A stretch of DNA of 64,000 bases from positions 12,059,427 through 12,123,426 of the forward strand of contig NW_024881296.1 in the NCBI RefSeq assembly GCF_018691265.1, written 5' to 3'. Every line of letters starts with the position of its first letter. The first letter of the stretch is position 1. The notes beneath the pieces were generated by a model that saw nothing but the letters and a program-made list of their open reading frames with translations, did no database searches and was not told the origin of the DNA. Origin of the DNA: Tyto alba (lineage: Eukaryota; Chordata; Aves; Strigiformes; Tytonidae). Both the position numbers and the translations under genes were made by a program. Below, piece after piece: positions 21,751 to 32,350 of the stretch.

Positions 21751-22328
21751 TGGGATTTTTACTTCAATTTGGTCATTCTGAGCTTTTCTGATCATTAGAG
21801 AAAGCCTCCTGCCTCTAAGCAGGTTTGTTCAAAAAGCATATTTCGACATCTTTTACTTCTGAGCTGAAAAAGAAGCAGCCTGCATAGAAACCTAGTTTTC
21901 CTCACTCAGATGTACCACATTTTAAATTCAGAAACAAAGAGATGCACATGGGTAAGTGAAAGCACATCTTGCAGAGATCATCCGAGAGCTCCTACGTCTT
22001 TCAGACTACTACCATAAGCACAACTTGCCGACCACTCCATCTGAGGGAAGAAATGAGAAATTATGAGGGTCACTGAGCACTCCATGTATCTCCAAGTGCT
22101 GCAGTTATTTAACGAGCCGGCTATTGTGGCAGTGACACCAGGAGAAGGGCCGTGCTCCTCAGTGGGCTCCACACGCTCCACTGCCTGTGCGCTGAGGTGG
22201 CTCGGCCGCCACGGAGAGGACGAGTTAGCAAACCCCCCCAAATCAAGACTGTTTCCCGACAGCCGGGGCTGGGGTGTTATCCTCATGTTTGTGATTCTTT
22301 TTCACAGGAAGATTGCAATGTGTGTGGG
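21751..22328. other. Single-copy DNA, no gene seen
   Basis: Unique sequence; no repeat, RNA gene or coding signal recognised. Confidence 0.5.
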
Positions 22329-22361
22329 TTTTTTTTTTTTTTCTTTTTTTTCTTTCTTTTT
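22329..22361. repeat. T-rich tract with C interruptions
   Basis: Long T runs broken by single C residues. No retroposed body recognised. Confidence 0.88.
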
Positions 22362-22440
22362 AAATGCACATTTAGTCTGAGCAGTAATGCAGGAGATCTG
22401 AGGTGCTAATATATGATGTGAGGAAGGACTGAAGTCTCCT

Positions 22441-22469
22441 GGGGGGGGGGGGGGGGGGTGTGTGTGTGT
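22441..22469. repeat. Poly-G (18) followed by (TG)n
   Basis: Eighteen consecutive G followed by about five TG units. Such runs can form G-quadruplexes and are frequent sites of sequencing-length error. Confidence 0.9.
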
Positions 22470-23511
22470 CTTTTTGGCAATGACTTGCCTCAGTGAGAGG
22501 TTTGAATGAGGAATGTTACGTGCACCGAAAATCACTCACAGGACACACGCACACGGAGGTGAAAGCTCAGTTGGTGAAGGGGGGGAGCCTTCCCTCCTCG
22601 CCGTGCTCCCCTCATGCCCCTTCTCCCCATCCACGGGATACTTGTCCTATTCTGGTTTCAGTATTTCCCCCTCCTCAGCGAATTCTTCTGCAGGTCAGAC
22701 CTGATGGTACACACGGTGCTGCAGGGACAGGGCTGGCACATTTCCAGGTCATATCTAAAATGGATGGGATTTAATGTGTACATGAGGCTGGATTTGTGAG
22801 TAGAGGTTAGAAAAGCTATGATTTTCCAAACTGGATTCCTTACTCCTCAGGACAAGCAGTGATGCCAGGTTTTCTGCTGCAGACGTAACCGTCATGCCGT
22901 TGGCACAAGCAGCTCCACCAGGTTGCACCAGTTCTAAATCAGTTACTAAAATAAATAGCAGTACTAGTTAAATTAGTTATTTCTGGTCAGAAAATGAAGA
23001 TGAATTAGCAAAAACAGATCAAATACTGAAAAAAAACTGACAACATTTTAAATTAAGACTTTTTTTCAAGTCAAGATTTTGAAATGGAAAGTAAAGGTTT
23101 TAAAAAAGCAAGCAGTAGATGTTTTAAAAAATAAGTGAGCCCCCACACACTAACTTTCCCCCTATATTCTACCACAATAAAAGACATGTCTGTGATCAGA
23201 GCTGACTCCATCAGGAGTGTTACGATAGCTGTCCTTATAGCGTGGGCATATTCTTTACAACGTGAAAGATCAAAATATTTCTAATTGCTTTGGAGGTTTA
23301 TAAATGTTAGACTGCTTGGTCATTATTTGTTTAAAATGTAAAACCAGGACAGTGGTTTAATTGCAAAGTAGTATATTTGACCAGAGAATTTGTTTTCATT
23401 GTGGTACAAAAACCCCAGCGTTATATGGATAGGCCTGAAAGAGTCATCTCTGGAAAGGAAACCTCTAGTCAGTAGACATAAATTTGCTGCTCATCATGTT
23501 TAACACTATCA
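22470..23511. other. Single-copy DNA, no gene seen
   Basis: Unique sequence; GC-neutral to 22900, AT-rich from 22930 to 23500. Nothing recognised. Confidence 0.5.
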
Positions 23512-24195
23512 CAGAATCGCGGAGCATTTGGGGCTGGAAGGGACCTCTGGAGGTCATCTCGTCCAACCTCCCTGCTCAAGCAGGGTCACCTGGAGGAGGC
23601 TGCCCAGGGCCATGTCCATGTGGCTTTTGAATATCTCCAAGGAGGGAGACTCCACAACTTCTCTGAGCACCCTGTGCCAGTGCTCGGTCACCTCCACACT
23701 GAAAAAGCATTCCTGACGCTCACAGAGCCTCCTGTGCTTCAGTTTGTGCCCGCTGCCTCTGGTCCTGCCACTGGGCATCACTGGAACTAGCCTGCCTCCG
23801 TCTTCTTTACCCCTTCCCTTCAGCTATCTGTACACATTGGTGAGATCTCCCTGAGCCTTCTCCTCTCCGGGCTGGACAGCCCCAGCTCTCCCAGCCTTTC
23901 CCCATAGGACAGATGCTCCAATCCCCTCTAACAATCTTTTGGAGCCTTTTCTGGACTCTCTCTGGTAGCTCCAAATCTCTCTTGTACTGGGGAGCCCAGA
24001 TCTGGACACAGCACTCCAGGCACAGCCTCACCAGTGCTAATTCGGGTGGAAGGATCGCCTCCCCCTGACCCCTCCTGGTGCAGACCAGGCCTTTGCTGCA
24101 GGGGCACATTGCTGGCTCGTGTTCAACTTGGTGTCCACCAGGACCTGAGGTCTTTTTCCGCAAATCTGCTTTCCAGCCAGTCGGCCCTTGTAATG
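23512..24195 (-). mobile_element. CR1 retrotransposon, 5'-truncated, avian type
   Basis: The plus strand is the reverse complement of the CR1 3' end. It starts with one TCACAGAATC tail unit, then GGAAGGGACCTCTGGAGGTC, GTCCAACCTCCCTGCTCAAG, GGAGGAGGCTGCCCAGGGCC and TTTTGAATATCTCCAAGGAG. Next come the segments complementary to the C-terminal end of ORF2 (AGATCTCCCTGAGCCTTCTC near 23844, GGACACAGCACTCCAGG near 24003). It ends with TTCAACTTGGTGTCCACCAG-like sequence. In the minus frame ending at 23807, words such as L-x-CCVQIWAPQYKRDLEL and RGEGSGRSHQCVQI match the ORF2 C-terminal end. Frameshifts and substitutions mean it is dead. About 680 bp of a roughly 4.5-kb parent element remain. Confidence 0.95.
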
Positions 24196-25662
24196 ACACA
24201 CATGGCATGTTGCAGAGTGCAAACCTAGGAGGCAGTTCGCTGTAATTAAAAGGATTTTCTCAGCCGTAATGTACCATGATACCTTGAATAGGTAGTGTCC
24301 TCGGCAGTAGGTATGCAGGGTGCATTGCTCTCAGTAGTGATATATGGGGCAATGGGGCAATGCTGCCATCAGTAGTGGGCAGAGTTAAGGTTCACAGAGC
24401 TCTAAGGCTGAATCTTTCAGGTATATTTTGAAATATCTTGAAAACTTTATCTCAGCTTAGAATTTCCAAATTGAATATGAAACAGACTCAACATAGGAAA
24501 CTGTTTTTTTCCTTATAGTACATATCTGCATTTACAACCTAAGTGTGTTAATTAAGCATTTGATATACGATTTTTTAGGGATTCCTTCCTCTACATTTTC
24601 TTCAAAAATGTCTTGGGTAAATCTTGCTTGCAAAGTGAGACCATCATTATTCTAAGAAAAAAAATAAGGGAAAAAAGTCTGTTCTGTGCAAAGCTTATGT
24701 GCTCTGCAGGAGTTTATTTGTGGCAGTTACAATCACAGAAGGAGTTCTGGGTGATAAATATGTCCAAGCCTTCAGTGGCAGATCTTTATCAGTGCTGAAA
24801 TGCTATGCGGTACTAATGCCGTATTGTCAAAGCATCTGGGTTTTCCCATGGACAGTGTTTCTTCATCTGCGCACTCCAAGTTACACAAACCCTGTGGCCA
24901 CTCGGTTTAGTATGTAATAAAATTTGGCTATTTAAGGTATACTTAAGGTATATGCTTTCACGAAAGGTCGAATTTAAGTGTCACTAGAGTACCATCCAAA
25001 AGCAGTCAGAGTGCTAGTGGGCAAGAGGCCGGTAAAAATGAGAAGATTTCTAACTCTTAGGGCAAGAAAAAAAATAGATAAAGTATCAGGGAAAAAAAAA
25101 AAAAAAATCCTTACTTTTTAAACTTTCATGTTGTCAGGAAGGCAGGTTTTCTCGACACTGTTTTTAAAAACAAAGCAAAACACCTAGCAAAAGAGTAAAT
25201 CTATAAACCCATAAACCTGCGATTATTCAGGTCAGTCATTTCAGGTTAGATGATGCCAGAGGGATAGAAATTGCTTTTTTACCAGCAATCTAAGTACATC
25301 ATTATCTACAGAGATTTTACCATCTTCCCATAATAATATCCCATCTCTAGAAATACACTTATCCCTTAAAAACAATCAGTTGCAAATTTGAATATAACCA
25401 AATTCTGTAGGGAGACATTTTAGCTATGCATATTTTCCAGTATTGCTCCCTTCTCTCTTTCTCTTCATTCCTGTTGGTGATGTGTGAATTGGTGTAAAAT
25501 AACGCCAAGCAGCAGGACCTTTCCGCACTTTACCACAGCCTCCTTATTACACTGGGTTTAGGTAACGGGTTTGCACCTTTTTTTGTGTGAAGAGGAGAAC
25601 TTGCCTTCGCAGCCTTGCATGCAGAAAGGCCTGTCTACAGCAAATCAAGTTACAATTTTGAG
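24196..25662. other. Single-copy DNA with one poly-A tract
   Basis: Near 24325-24370 a short internal repetition occurs (GGGGCAAT twice, CAGTAGTG three times). Near 24925-24952 TTAAGGTATA occurs twice. A16 lies at 25092-25107. The remainder is AT-leaning unique DNA without coding signal. Confidence 0.5.
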
Positions 25663-25745
25663 CCACATTCTGCTTTCCATGTTTGCATAAAACTCCCACT
25701 GACATGAATAAGAGTTCTGTGTATATCATGCTGTGTAATAAATAG
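25663..25745. repeat. Possible old sauropsid interspersed repeat
   Basis: GAGCCACATTCTGC, TAAAACTCCCACTGACATGA and GTATATCATGCTGTG follow the order of a repeat common in turtles, crocodilians and birds. Its core usually reads gattctgatctcagttac ... aactccattgacttcaatgg. I cannot name the family with certainty. Divergence is high. Confidence 0.4.
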
Positions 25746-28295
25746 CATTCAAAACAGAACCTATGCAAAGCTTTCTCACTGTTTTGGGCTACCAATTTAT
25801 CCTTGTATTTACAGAATATTGATGTAAGCAGATGCCCAAACTGCCTGTCATTTTTAAAATATGCAGAGATGACTGGTATAGCGGCTACTGACTACAAAAC
25901 CACCACAAACTTTCTGGGGCTGCAATCTTGCTGGCCCCTCTGCTTTGCTCCCCCAGGCCATGGCACAAGATGCCCTTGCCCTGACTCAGCTCCTTGCACA
26001 CACACACGCTCACCCACTTGGCAAATGATTTGTGACTGAGCTCACCCTTGCCTTCGCTGGCACATCACCATCCTCACAGCTATGTTGTCTCTAAGTTGGG
26101 GATGGGGGAGGAAGAAGAAGCCCAACTCCACCAGGATCCATCAGGTTTTATGTGGGTTTTGTATGGCTCTTTCTGCCTCTTAAAAGGTGCAGAACCTTTT
26201 TGATCCCTTGGGCTGTGAACCAAAAGCAGAGCAGCAGCTTCCACAGTGATCAGAGACATGACAGAGCGGTTCCCTCTTCCCACAACATGTAGACCTCTGA
26301 TTCTTCCTTATTTCCAGCATCAGAGGGAAGATGCTCCTCTCCTTTCTCCCATCTGCAACGTTCTCTCAAAGTTTCTGGGTTTTAATAAGGCAATCGACAA
26401 ATAGCATCAACATGGCATAAATCAAATGCTAAATATCTCTGTGCTCAGAGTCTCAGGAAATGCTGTCATCTTTTGTCTACCCATTTCAGAGCCTCAGCGT
26501 GCTCATTACTTGTGCTAAAGGGGCCAGGGAGAAAATGAGTAACTGAGCTGGTTACAACTGCAACTTTCCTCAGTGGAAGTCGAATACAAGCACGATGAGG
26601 GGCAAGCGGGGCACACCAGGTTTATGCGTGGAGATTGTCATCGGCGAGCACAGCGCTTGGAAATGCCGGGATGGCTCTGCTAGGTGTGGTACCCAGTTTC
26701 CTGACTTTTTATGAATATTATCCTTTGATTAAAGCTCTCCCCAGCCGGTTTTGGCCTGGGGCACGAGCTCGTGCAGCTACTGCTCTCCCATCCCGGAGGC
26801 CAGCGCAAGCCCAGCGCGTTGCTGCACCTTCCTGCGCGGTGTGTCCCATGGGGGATGGCGGGTCCTGGCCACCCGCTCCCTGCCTGCCCTGCTGGGGAGC
26901 AGCAGGGGAGCAGAGGGCAGGACAGGACTGCTCTTCCCAGCTGTGACCCACCACCAGAACAGAAACACTGAGAAAAGCTCTTCAGCCTGGCAGCAGCTCG
27001 TTGACTGGTGTCCTCCAACACTTGACTTCTTCCAAGCCAGCAAAACAGCTCTGTGCCTGCAGTCCATGTGCGCGTGTGTGTGTGTGTGCTTGCATGCCTG
27101 GGTGCATGCAAATAAGCTTTCCAAAAGCACCCTGTCCTTACTGAGTGTGCTTTGGAGGTGTGCCACTCCACAAATATTGGAAAAGCCCTGTGGAGCTATT
27201 TTATTTTATTTTTGAGCATTGCTAATATATGACGACATCGTTTCCACCCTTTGCGATTTTCCACAGATGATTTCTACGTTATTTCATGTTGATTCTAAAA
27301 CCATTTAATAGGGTTTCCACGGAGCTCAGCCATCTCATGAAGGAAAATAAGTGGTTCTGCTGCCCTGGGGAAGCCAGAGGAGACAACTCTCAAAAAGATA
27401 TCTGAATGCATGCTTTGTATTGAGAAATAAAAGTCACTGAGACCAGAGCAAAAACTTGTAGCTAATAAATCAGAAATTAAAATTAAGTTCTCTGCACAGG
27501 AAAAGCCGCTTTCAAGTCAAAGAAGTTCTGGCCATACAACATCTGCAGCAAGGCACCAAGCAATAACACCCCGTATCATGAGAGGAAAGACACAGCGATA
27601 CAGTTGTAATGCTGTCATTGGTGGCACCTACTCTAAGAGCTGGATGCTTTCAGTTAGCGACTGCTGAGTGAAAATGGGCCCTCGGGCATCTGCATAAAAC
27701 TGGTTTCCATAAAACTTTTTCACTTTCAAAATTTTTCAATTTTAGCTGTCTTGGATGTGGCAATAAATTTTGGAGCCAAGGAGACACTCCTGTGCATTTT
27801 TGTGACAATAAGTCACTGTTTGTATGTTTACTCAGAATGGGATGAAAAATACTTAGTGATTTTCTACACCTCACTTATTGATTGTACAGCTAGGAAATTT
27901 GACATTTGTGAGGTGTGCTTGTGGAATGAAAAATAGCAAATTCCCAGTCTTATTTTTTGTTTGTAATTTTGATTTTGGTTTTGAAAGTAAGAGCACAGTA
28001 TCTATTTCCATCAGGTATTTTAATGTGAAGTGTTGACCTTACGAGATCTTTTAGGATGCATGAAAATCTACTTTAACTTGTAAACAACTGGGAAAGACAG
28101 AAACATACCAAAAATTAAGGGGGGTATAACAATGATTACAAGTGATTTGGGACTGCTGTTTATTATAAAAACTGCACACAGCTTTGTATTACAGGAATAT
28201 AGTTTTGGCAGATTACAGCTGTGTCAAACATTAATGATTTGAAGTTAAATTTACCATACTGTTCAGGTTGACTGAGAACTGGATTTGGGGTTTTG
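25746..28295. other. Single-copy DNA, no gene seen
   Basis: 26640-27000 is GC-richer and carries overlapping frames on both strands (up to 163 codons, minus) without domains. A (GT)n tract lies at 27069-27088, and a short (CA)n near 25997. 27220-27340 is AT-leaning with enhancer-like texture. No RNA gene recognised. Confidence 0.5.
27069..27088. repeat. (GT)n microsatellite
   Basis: About ten GT/GC units. Confidence 0.88.
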
Positions 28296-28313
28296 TTTTT
28301 TTTTTTTTTTTTT
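28296..28313. repeat. Poly-T tract, 18 T
   Basis: Uninterrupted T run preceded by TTTTG. No retroposed body recognised on either side. Confidence 0.9.
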
Positions 28314-29039
28314 AAATTCCTGATCCATCAGCTTTGGCCTCTCCAAGAGTGAGGTTTGGGAAAAATATGTTGGTTTGCCTAAATTTAAATGTTCTGGCAA
28401 TTTTTTTCTTGGAACCATTGTAGCATTCCCATGCTTCGAAGCGGAGCTTGAAATCTGGCAGGGGATTGGCCTCGACTTCAGGGATGTGCCTTGTACCATC
28501 TTTCTGAAAATCCACCTAATTTGGTCAACACATGCTTTTGCGGAAAAAAAAATCTCACTTCATAGCTGCTCAGCGGAGGCTCTATAGATGTTAAACAGAT
28601 AAAGCCCCCAAGAATGCCACTGTCATGGAGCATCATCATCGTTATCTCCAAGAGACAATAGAGACTGAACATGTACCTCTCTGTGAAATAACAGAGCATG
28701 CCTGAGGCCAGCGTTACAGGAGAGAAGCCAGCCTTTCCCTGTAAGAGCTGCTCCAGGCTGAATTAGAGCCAGGACTGAGAAGAGGGGCCATATCTGTAGC
28801 ATCCAGGACTATATTCGTATGACACCCTCGGGTTATGTTTATGCTGGTGGACTTGCAAACATGTCCAAACTCTTGTAGGTGGGTAATCATCAGGTTGCCA
28901 CACAACTGGCTTCCAGAGGGGTGGGCAGAGGCTCTGTTGAGGTCTCTGATGCAGATGTCCAGGAAATCGGGACTGAAGATTGCAAAACATTGAGTACTTT
29001 CTGCTCAGTCAACTTAGTGCCTCGGTGACACTCCTGGTA
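28314..29039. other. Single-copy DNA, no gene seen
   Basis: Unique sequence; short frames only. Nothing recognised. Confidence 0.5.
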
Positions 29040-29690
29040 CGGGTTGTTTAAGTTGGAGGCTTCAAATGCAGGGGAGACGGCAACTGGAATGAGGTTGGGA
29101 AAAAGGATGGAGAGACTGAAGCAAGGGGTCTGTTGACACCAGAGCTAGGAGAGCAAGTTCAACTGGTGTTGGGATTAGCTGGACAAATAGGCTGGGACTG
29201 GGAGCCAGGGGCAGCAAGCGATGGTGTATTGAAGTGAGCAAGCGCTGGAGAGGAGCTGTGGGCAGACAATGGGATCATCTGTGGAGCTGGGGCAGGAGGA
29301 AGGCTGGGTCACAGGGAATGATCAGACCAGCGGAGGTAGAGAACAGAACCTGGGAAGGAAGACAAATGTGGCGAGGAAGTAGTTATAGAGGATGGCCTGG
29401 GACAAGAAGTAAAAGTGTCAAAGTGAAGATGGAGAGGAGCACCAGAACTGGACAGAAAGCTCAGGAAAGCTTAACTAGGCCTGTTGGCCTGTATGAGATA
29501 AAATGTGTAGACCATCTATCAGAGAGCAAGCTGTCAGGGAGAGACTGGATCTAGTGAGGTAAGGAGCCCAGGCTAAATAAATTTGAAGTCTAGAAGGCAA
29601 GAGAAACAAGAAGGCAAGAATAGGGAGCAGGGAAGCTGGGGCATTAATCATCTAGAGACAGAACAGGCCAAAGCATGAAGAGGAATGGAC
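29040..29690. other. Purine-rich stretch of unclear origin
   Basis: About 650 bp in which the plus strand is markedly enriched in A and G, with recurrent words such as CTGGGA, GGAG, GAAGG and a local tandem of AAGAAGGCAAGA (29590-29622). A 106-codon plus frame (29234-29554) is rich in R, G, K and W and has no domain. It may be an old repeat or satellite, or the upstream part of the LINE relic that follows. I do not recognise a family. Confidence 0.35.
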
Positions 29691-30249
29691 AGACCAACCA
29701 TGACCAGCAGAGTGCATTTCTTAGTGACTTTCCTACAGCATCTGGAAAGAACTGCACTGTTGTGGGGGATGTCAATGGATTTCCAATTTGGAGAAATGTG
29801 TTCACAGAGTGCACTGTAGATGAGACTTCTTTGACACAAGATACATGGCAGCCAGCATGAGGGAATTCCAGTTTGTACTTCCTTATGATGTGTGAAGAGC
29901 AATGGACTGGAAGTTGGTGGCTGCATACGGGCATTTTTCATGACCTGACTGAACTCACTACACCAGAGACAGTATGCCCAATAGTACGTATATTTGACGC
30001 TTGAGAAGGGCTAATACCTCGAGTTGGTAAGAAAGGTGTGGAAAACTAGGAGTAAAAATTTGCAAAAACACCAAGTAAGTCCTGTAAGAATACTCAGGTC
30101 ACTATATGGTCAAGAAGTCAAGCTTTCACAATTAAGAAAAAGGGCAGATTTGTCTGACAAGTCATTCTGTTTGCGAGGCAAAGAGGAACCATCTCTTAGC
30201 AGAAAAAAACAAATTGCACATGGAAGGGCAAGAGCGATCAAACAAGAAG
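29691..30249. other. Possible upstream part of a LINE relic
   Basis: Unique-looking sequence. The plus frame 30024-30257 is rich in K, R, S and Q, as in the linker of CR1-type ORF2, but gives no specific match. Left unassigned. Confidence 0.3.
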
Positions 30250-30740
30250 CATTATAACTTACCAAGTTTTATCAAAAACAAAGAAGGTTCAAAGAGCAGG
30301 AGAAACAGCAGACTGAAAAGGTCAAGAACGTTTTATTTAATATAGTAGAAGAAAAGGAAATGGCATCAGCCTATTACGGGGGGGGGGGGGGGGGGGAGAG
30401 ATGCCAACATTGTTAATGATGTGGAAATACTCAGTGTGTATTTTTGTTCTACTTGAAAAGAAGTGGGGCAAAGTATCAGTATCAAATGAAGACGTGAACA
30501 TCCTTTCCAATCTACAAATAACTGAAGGGTATATTAAACGACTCCTAGAGAGATTAATATTTTTAAATTAGCTGTTTTGGATAACTAGAGTGCAAGAGCT
30601 GTAAAAGTTTTGCTGAGAGAATCTCTCTCCCACTATTATTTCTGGCAAATATTTGTATAAGAAGGAAATCCCAGAAGGCTCCAGAAGATCCTACGTGGTA
30701 TAAGGCCAATCACTGAAAGCGAATTTTCCACAGTGGATAC
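30250..30740 (+). mobile_element. Decayed CR1-like LINE, linker and start of reverse transcriptase
   Basis: Translating the plus strand gives pieces in the order expected for a CR1-type ORF2. First a DANIVNDVEILSVYF-like word (30400-30445) recalls the family's KAEVLNAFFASVF segment. Then a frame at 30455 reads KKWGK...VNILSNLQITEGYIKRLLERL. Then, after a frame change, LAVLDN at 30568 corresponds to the SAGPDN/G motif. Back in the first frame, PTII...GKYLYKKEIPEGSRRSYVV (30629-30694) corresponds to PLSIIF..SW.TGEVPEDWR.ANV. Stops and frameshifts show it is dead. A 19-G run interrupts it. Confidence 0.58.
30378..30396. repeat. Poly-G tract, 19 G
   Basis: Uninterrupted G run inside the CR1-like relic. 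Potential G-quadruplex and potential assembly-length artefact. Confidence 0.9.
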
Positions 30741-30859
30741 TAAGACTGGCTACTACAGTCTTTTGTGTAGAAGTCCTGAGCTCCCACATGCAGGTGGGAG
30801 CCCGTGTGTGGAGCAGAGAAAGTCCAGGAGCACCGCAGGGGTCACCTCAAAGAACTAGA
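30741..30859. other. Short unique stretch
   Basis: Nothing recognised between the LINE relic and the MIR copy; it may contain a lost MIR head. Confidence 0.45.
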
Positions 30860-30982
30860 CCCTTCTCATCTCCCTGTATAATCCACCATCTATAAACAGG
30901 AATAATTCCACCTCCGCATCTCCGAAAGGTGTTGTGAAAATGAAGCCCACTGGTACAACAGTGGTAAGTACTCTGGAAGAGC
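30860..30982 (+). mobile_element. MIR-type SINE, core and tail
   Basis: CATCTCCCTGTATAATCC, then CACCATCTATAAACAGGAAT (30884-30903), AATTCCACCTCCGCATCTCC, GGTGTTGTGAAAATGAAG and GTAAGTACTCTGGAAGAG run in the order of MIR. The consensus counterparts are cctctctgtgcctcagtt, catctgtaaaatgggaata, acctacctca, gggttgttgtgaggattaa and gtaaagcgctttgaa. The tRNA-derived head is absent. Confidence 0.72.
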
Positions 30983-31979
30983 CTGGAGGAAAGTGAATCG
31001 CTCCATCTTTACATCAGGGTCTGAACGGTGTTCAGTGAACAAGGCACGGGGGCTCAGGCTGAGCACAGTCCCAATATAAAGAGCTGCTCATTGAGCAAGC
31101 ATCACCTGCTCCATGAGCTGGATGAGGCAAAGGTTCAGTGGGACAAACAGTCCAGGATTATGCTCATGTAATTAAAGGCTGCCGCAACGTGCATACGTGC
31201 GGAGGGGCCAAACTGAAGCTCCGCAAGCCAGCTTAGCAGTGGCCTTTTCTAGCTTCTCAGTACTTGATTTTGCCACCCTCAGTAATGAACCTTCACTGTG
31301 GTCTGTGTGTGTAACGTCATTACGTAGTTTTTGGCAAGGGATATGGCACTGTGGAACTCAGTGGAACCTCTTTTAATTGCATCCGAGACATCACTGATGT
31401 GAAGCAAGACAAAAGGTGGTAGAGGGAGTAGACAAAAGGAACTACGAGACCTCTCATATTCCCGAGCACATCCAGTGAGGCAGTGGTAAGGAAAAGAGAA
31501 AGAAGAGATGCCGGATGTGATGTTTGCATGAAAAAATGCAAACCCCTCTTCGTCTCCCTAAGACCCCAAACTTCAGGGGCGTTTGCCTTCTGATCCCGGT
31601 TCCAGCTCCGTGACTCAAGCTTCACTCTCCAGATCTGCAGTGTATCTTCCCATTTATCTCTAACTAGGACAATTTCTGAGTCCTATATGAGTCATCAGTG
31701 GGTTTTATATAGAAACCAAAGAAGGTTCTTCCAGTCTCTCAGTAAGATATGCCGTGCTGCCAGGGAAGCACTTTTGGTTGTTCTGACGAGCAATTGTAAC
31801 TGCTCTGAATTGCCAGAAATACCGTCTGAAGAGCAAAGGGATCATTTGCCATCTAAACCCGAAAGGGTTTATAATGCAATCTTTGTGTCGCCTGAATGTG
31901 TGGGTCCCACCTTGCAGTCGCTGATATTAGGCTTTGCAGACTGGCCAGATCCCAGTGGGTATAATTTTCAGGCTGGCTA
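30983..31979. other. Single-copy DNA, no gene seen
   Basis: Unique sequence. A 101-codon minus frame (31320-31625) and a 97-codon plus frame (31687-31980) have no recognisable family and lack splice context. Confidence 0.5.
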
Positions 31980-32350
31980 ACTCGCAGGGTTCGAGCGGTG
32001 CCAGCGGAGGGGAGGGGGCGGAGTGCGGCGCCCGGGAAGGGGTCTGAGTCAGGGCTCCCGGGAGCAAGGAGACCTGCCTCCTCCCCTCTCCTTCCCGCTT
32101 CTGGAAACCGCTCCTCGCAAGCCGGGTCCGCTCGCTGACAGCCACCTACCCTGCAGTTAGGTCCTGTCCTTGCTCAGGCGAGGCGGGAGGGACAGGTGGC
32201 CCGTGCCGGAAGCAGTGGCTGCGGCACAGGAGCAGGGGGGGATCCTGGTCGAGAGCCCAGAGCTGCCGTGCGGCAAACAGGAGGCCAGGTATTAACAGGT
32301 GGGTGAGAAGACAGGGGCTGGCTGCCTGCTCGGGGAAGCGGCCGTTTTAA
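31980..32350. promoter_or_regulatory. CpG-island-like patch
   Basis: GC-rich with dense CpG, GGGGCGGAG (an SP1-like GC box, near 32015-32023), CCCGGGA words and an AP-1-type TGAGTCA at 32045. This combination is what many vertebrate promoters show. No downstream coding exon is recognisable on either strand, so a non-coding transcript start or a neutral GC patch are the alternatives. Confidence 0.35.

Noticed and set aside
23528..23716. 62-codon plus-strand frame
   Set aside because: Antisense translation of the CR1 3' end.
23807..24208. 133-codon minus-strand frame as a gene
   Set aside because: It is a decayed CR1 ORF2 C-terminal end and adjoining sequence, not a host gene.
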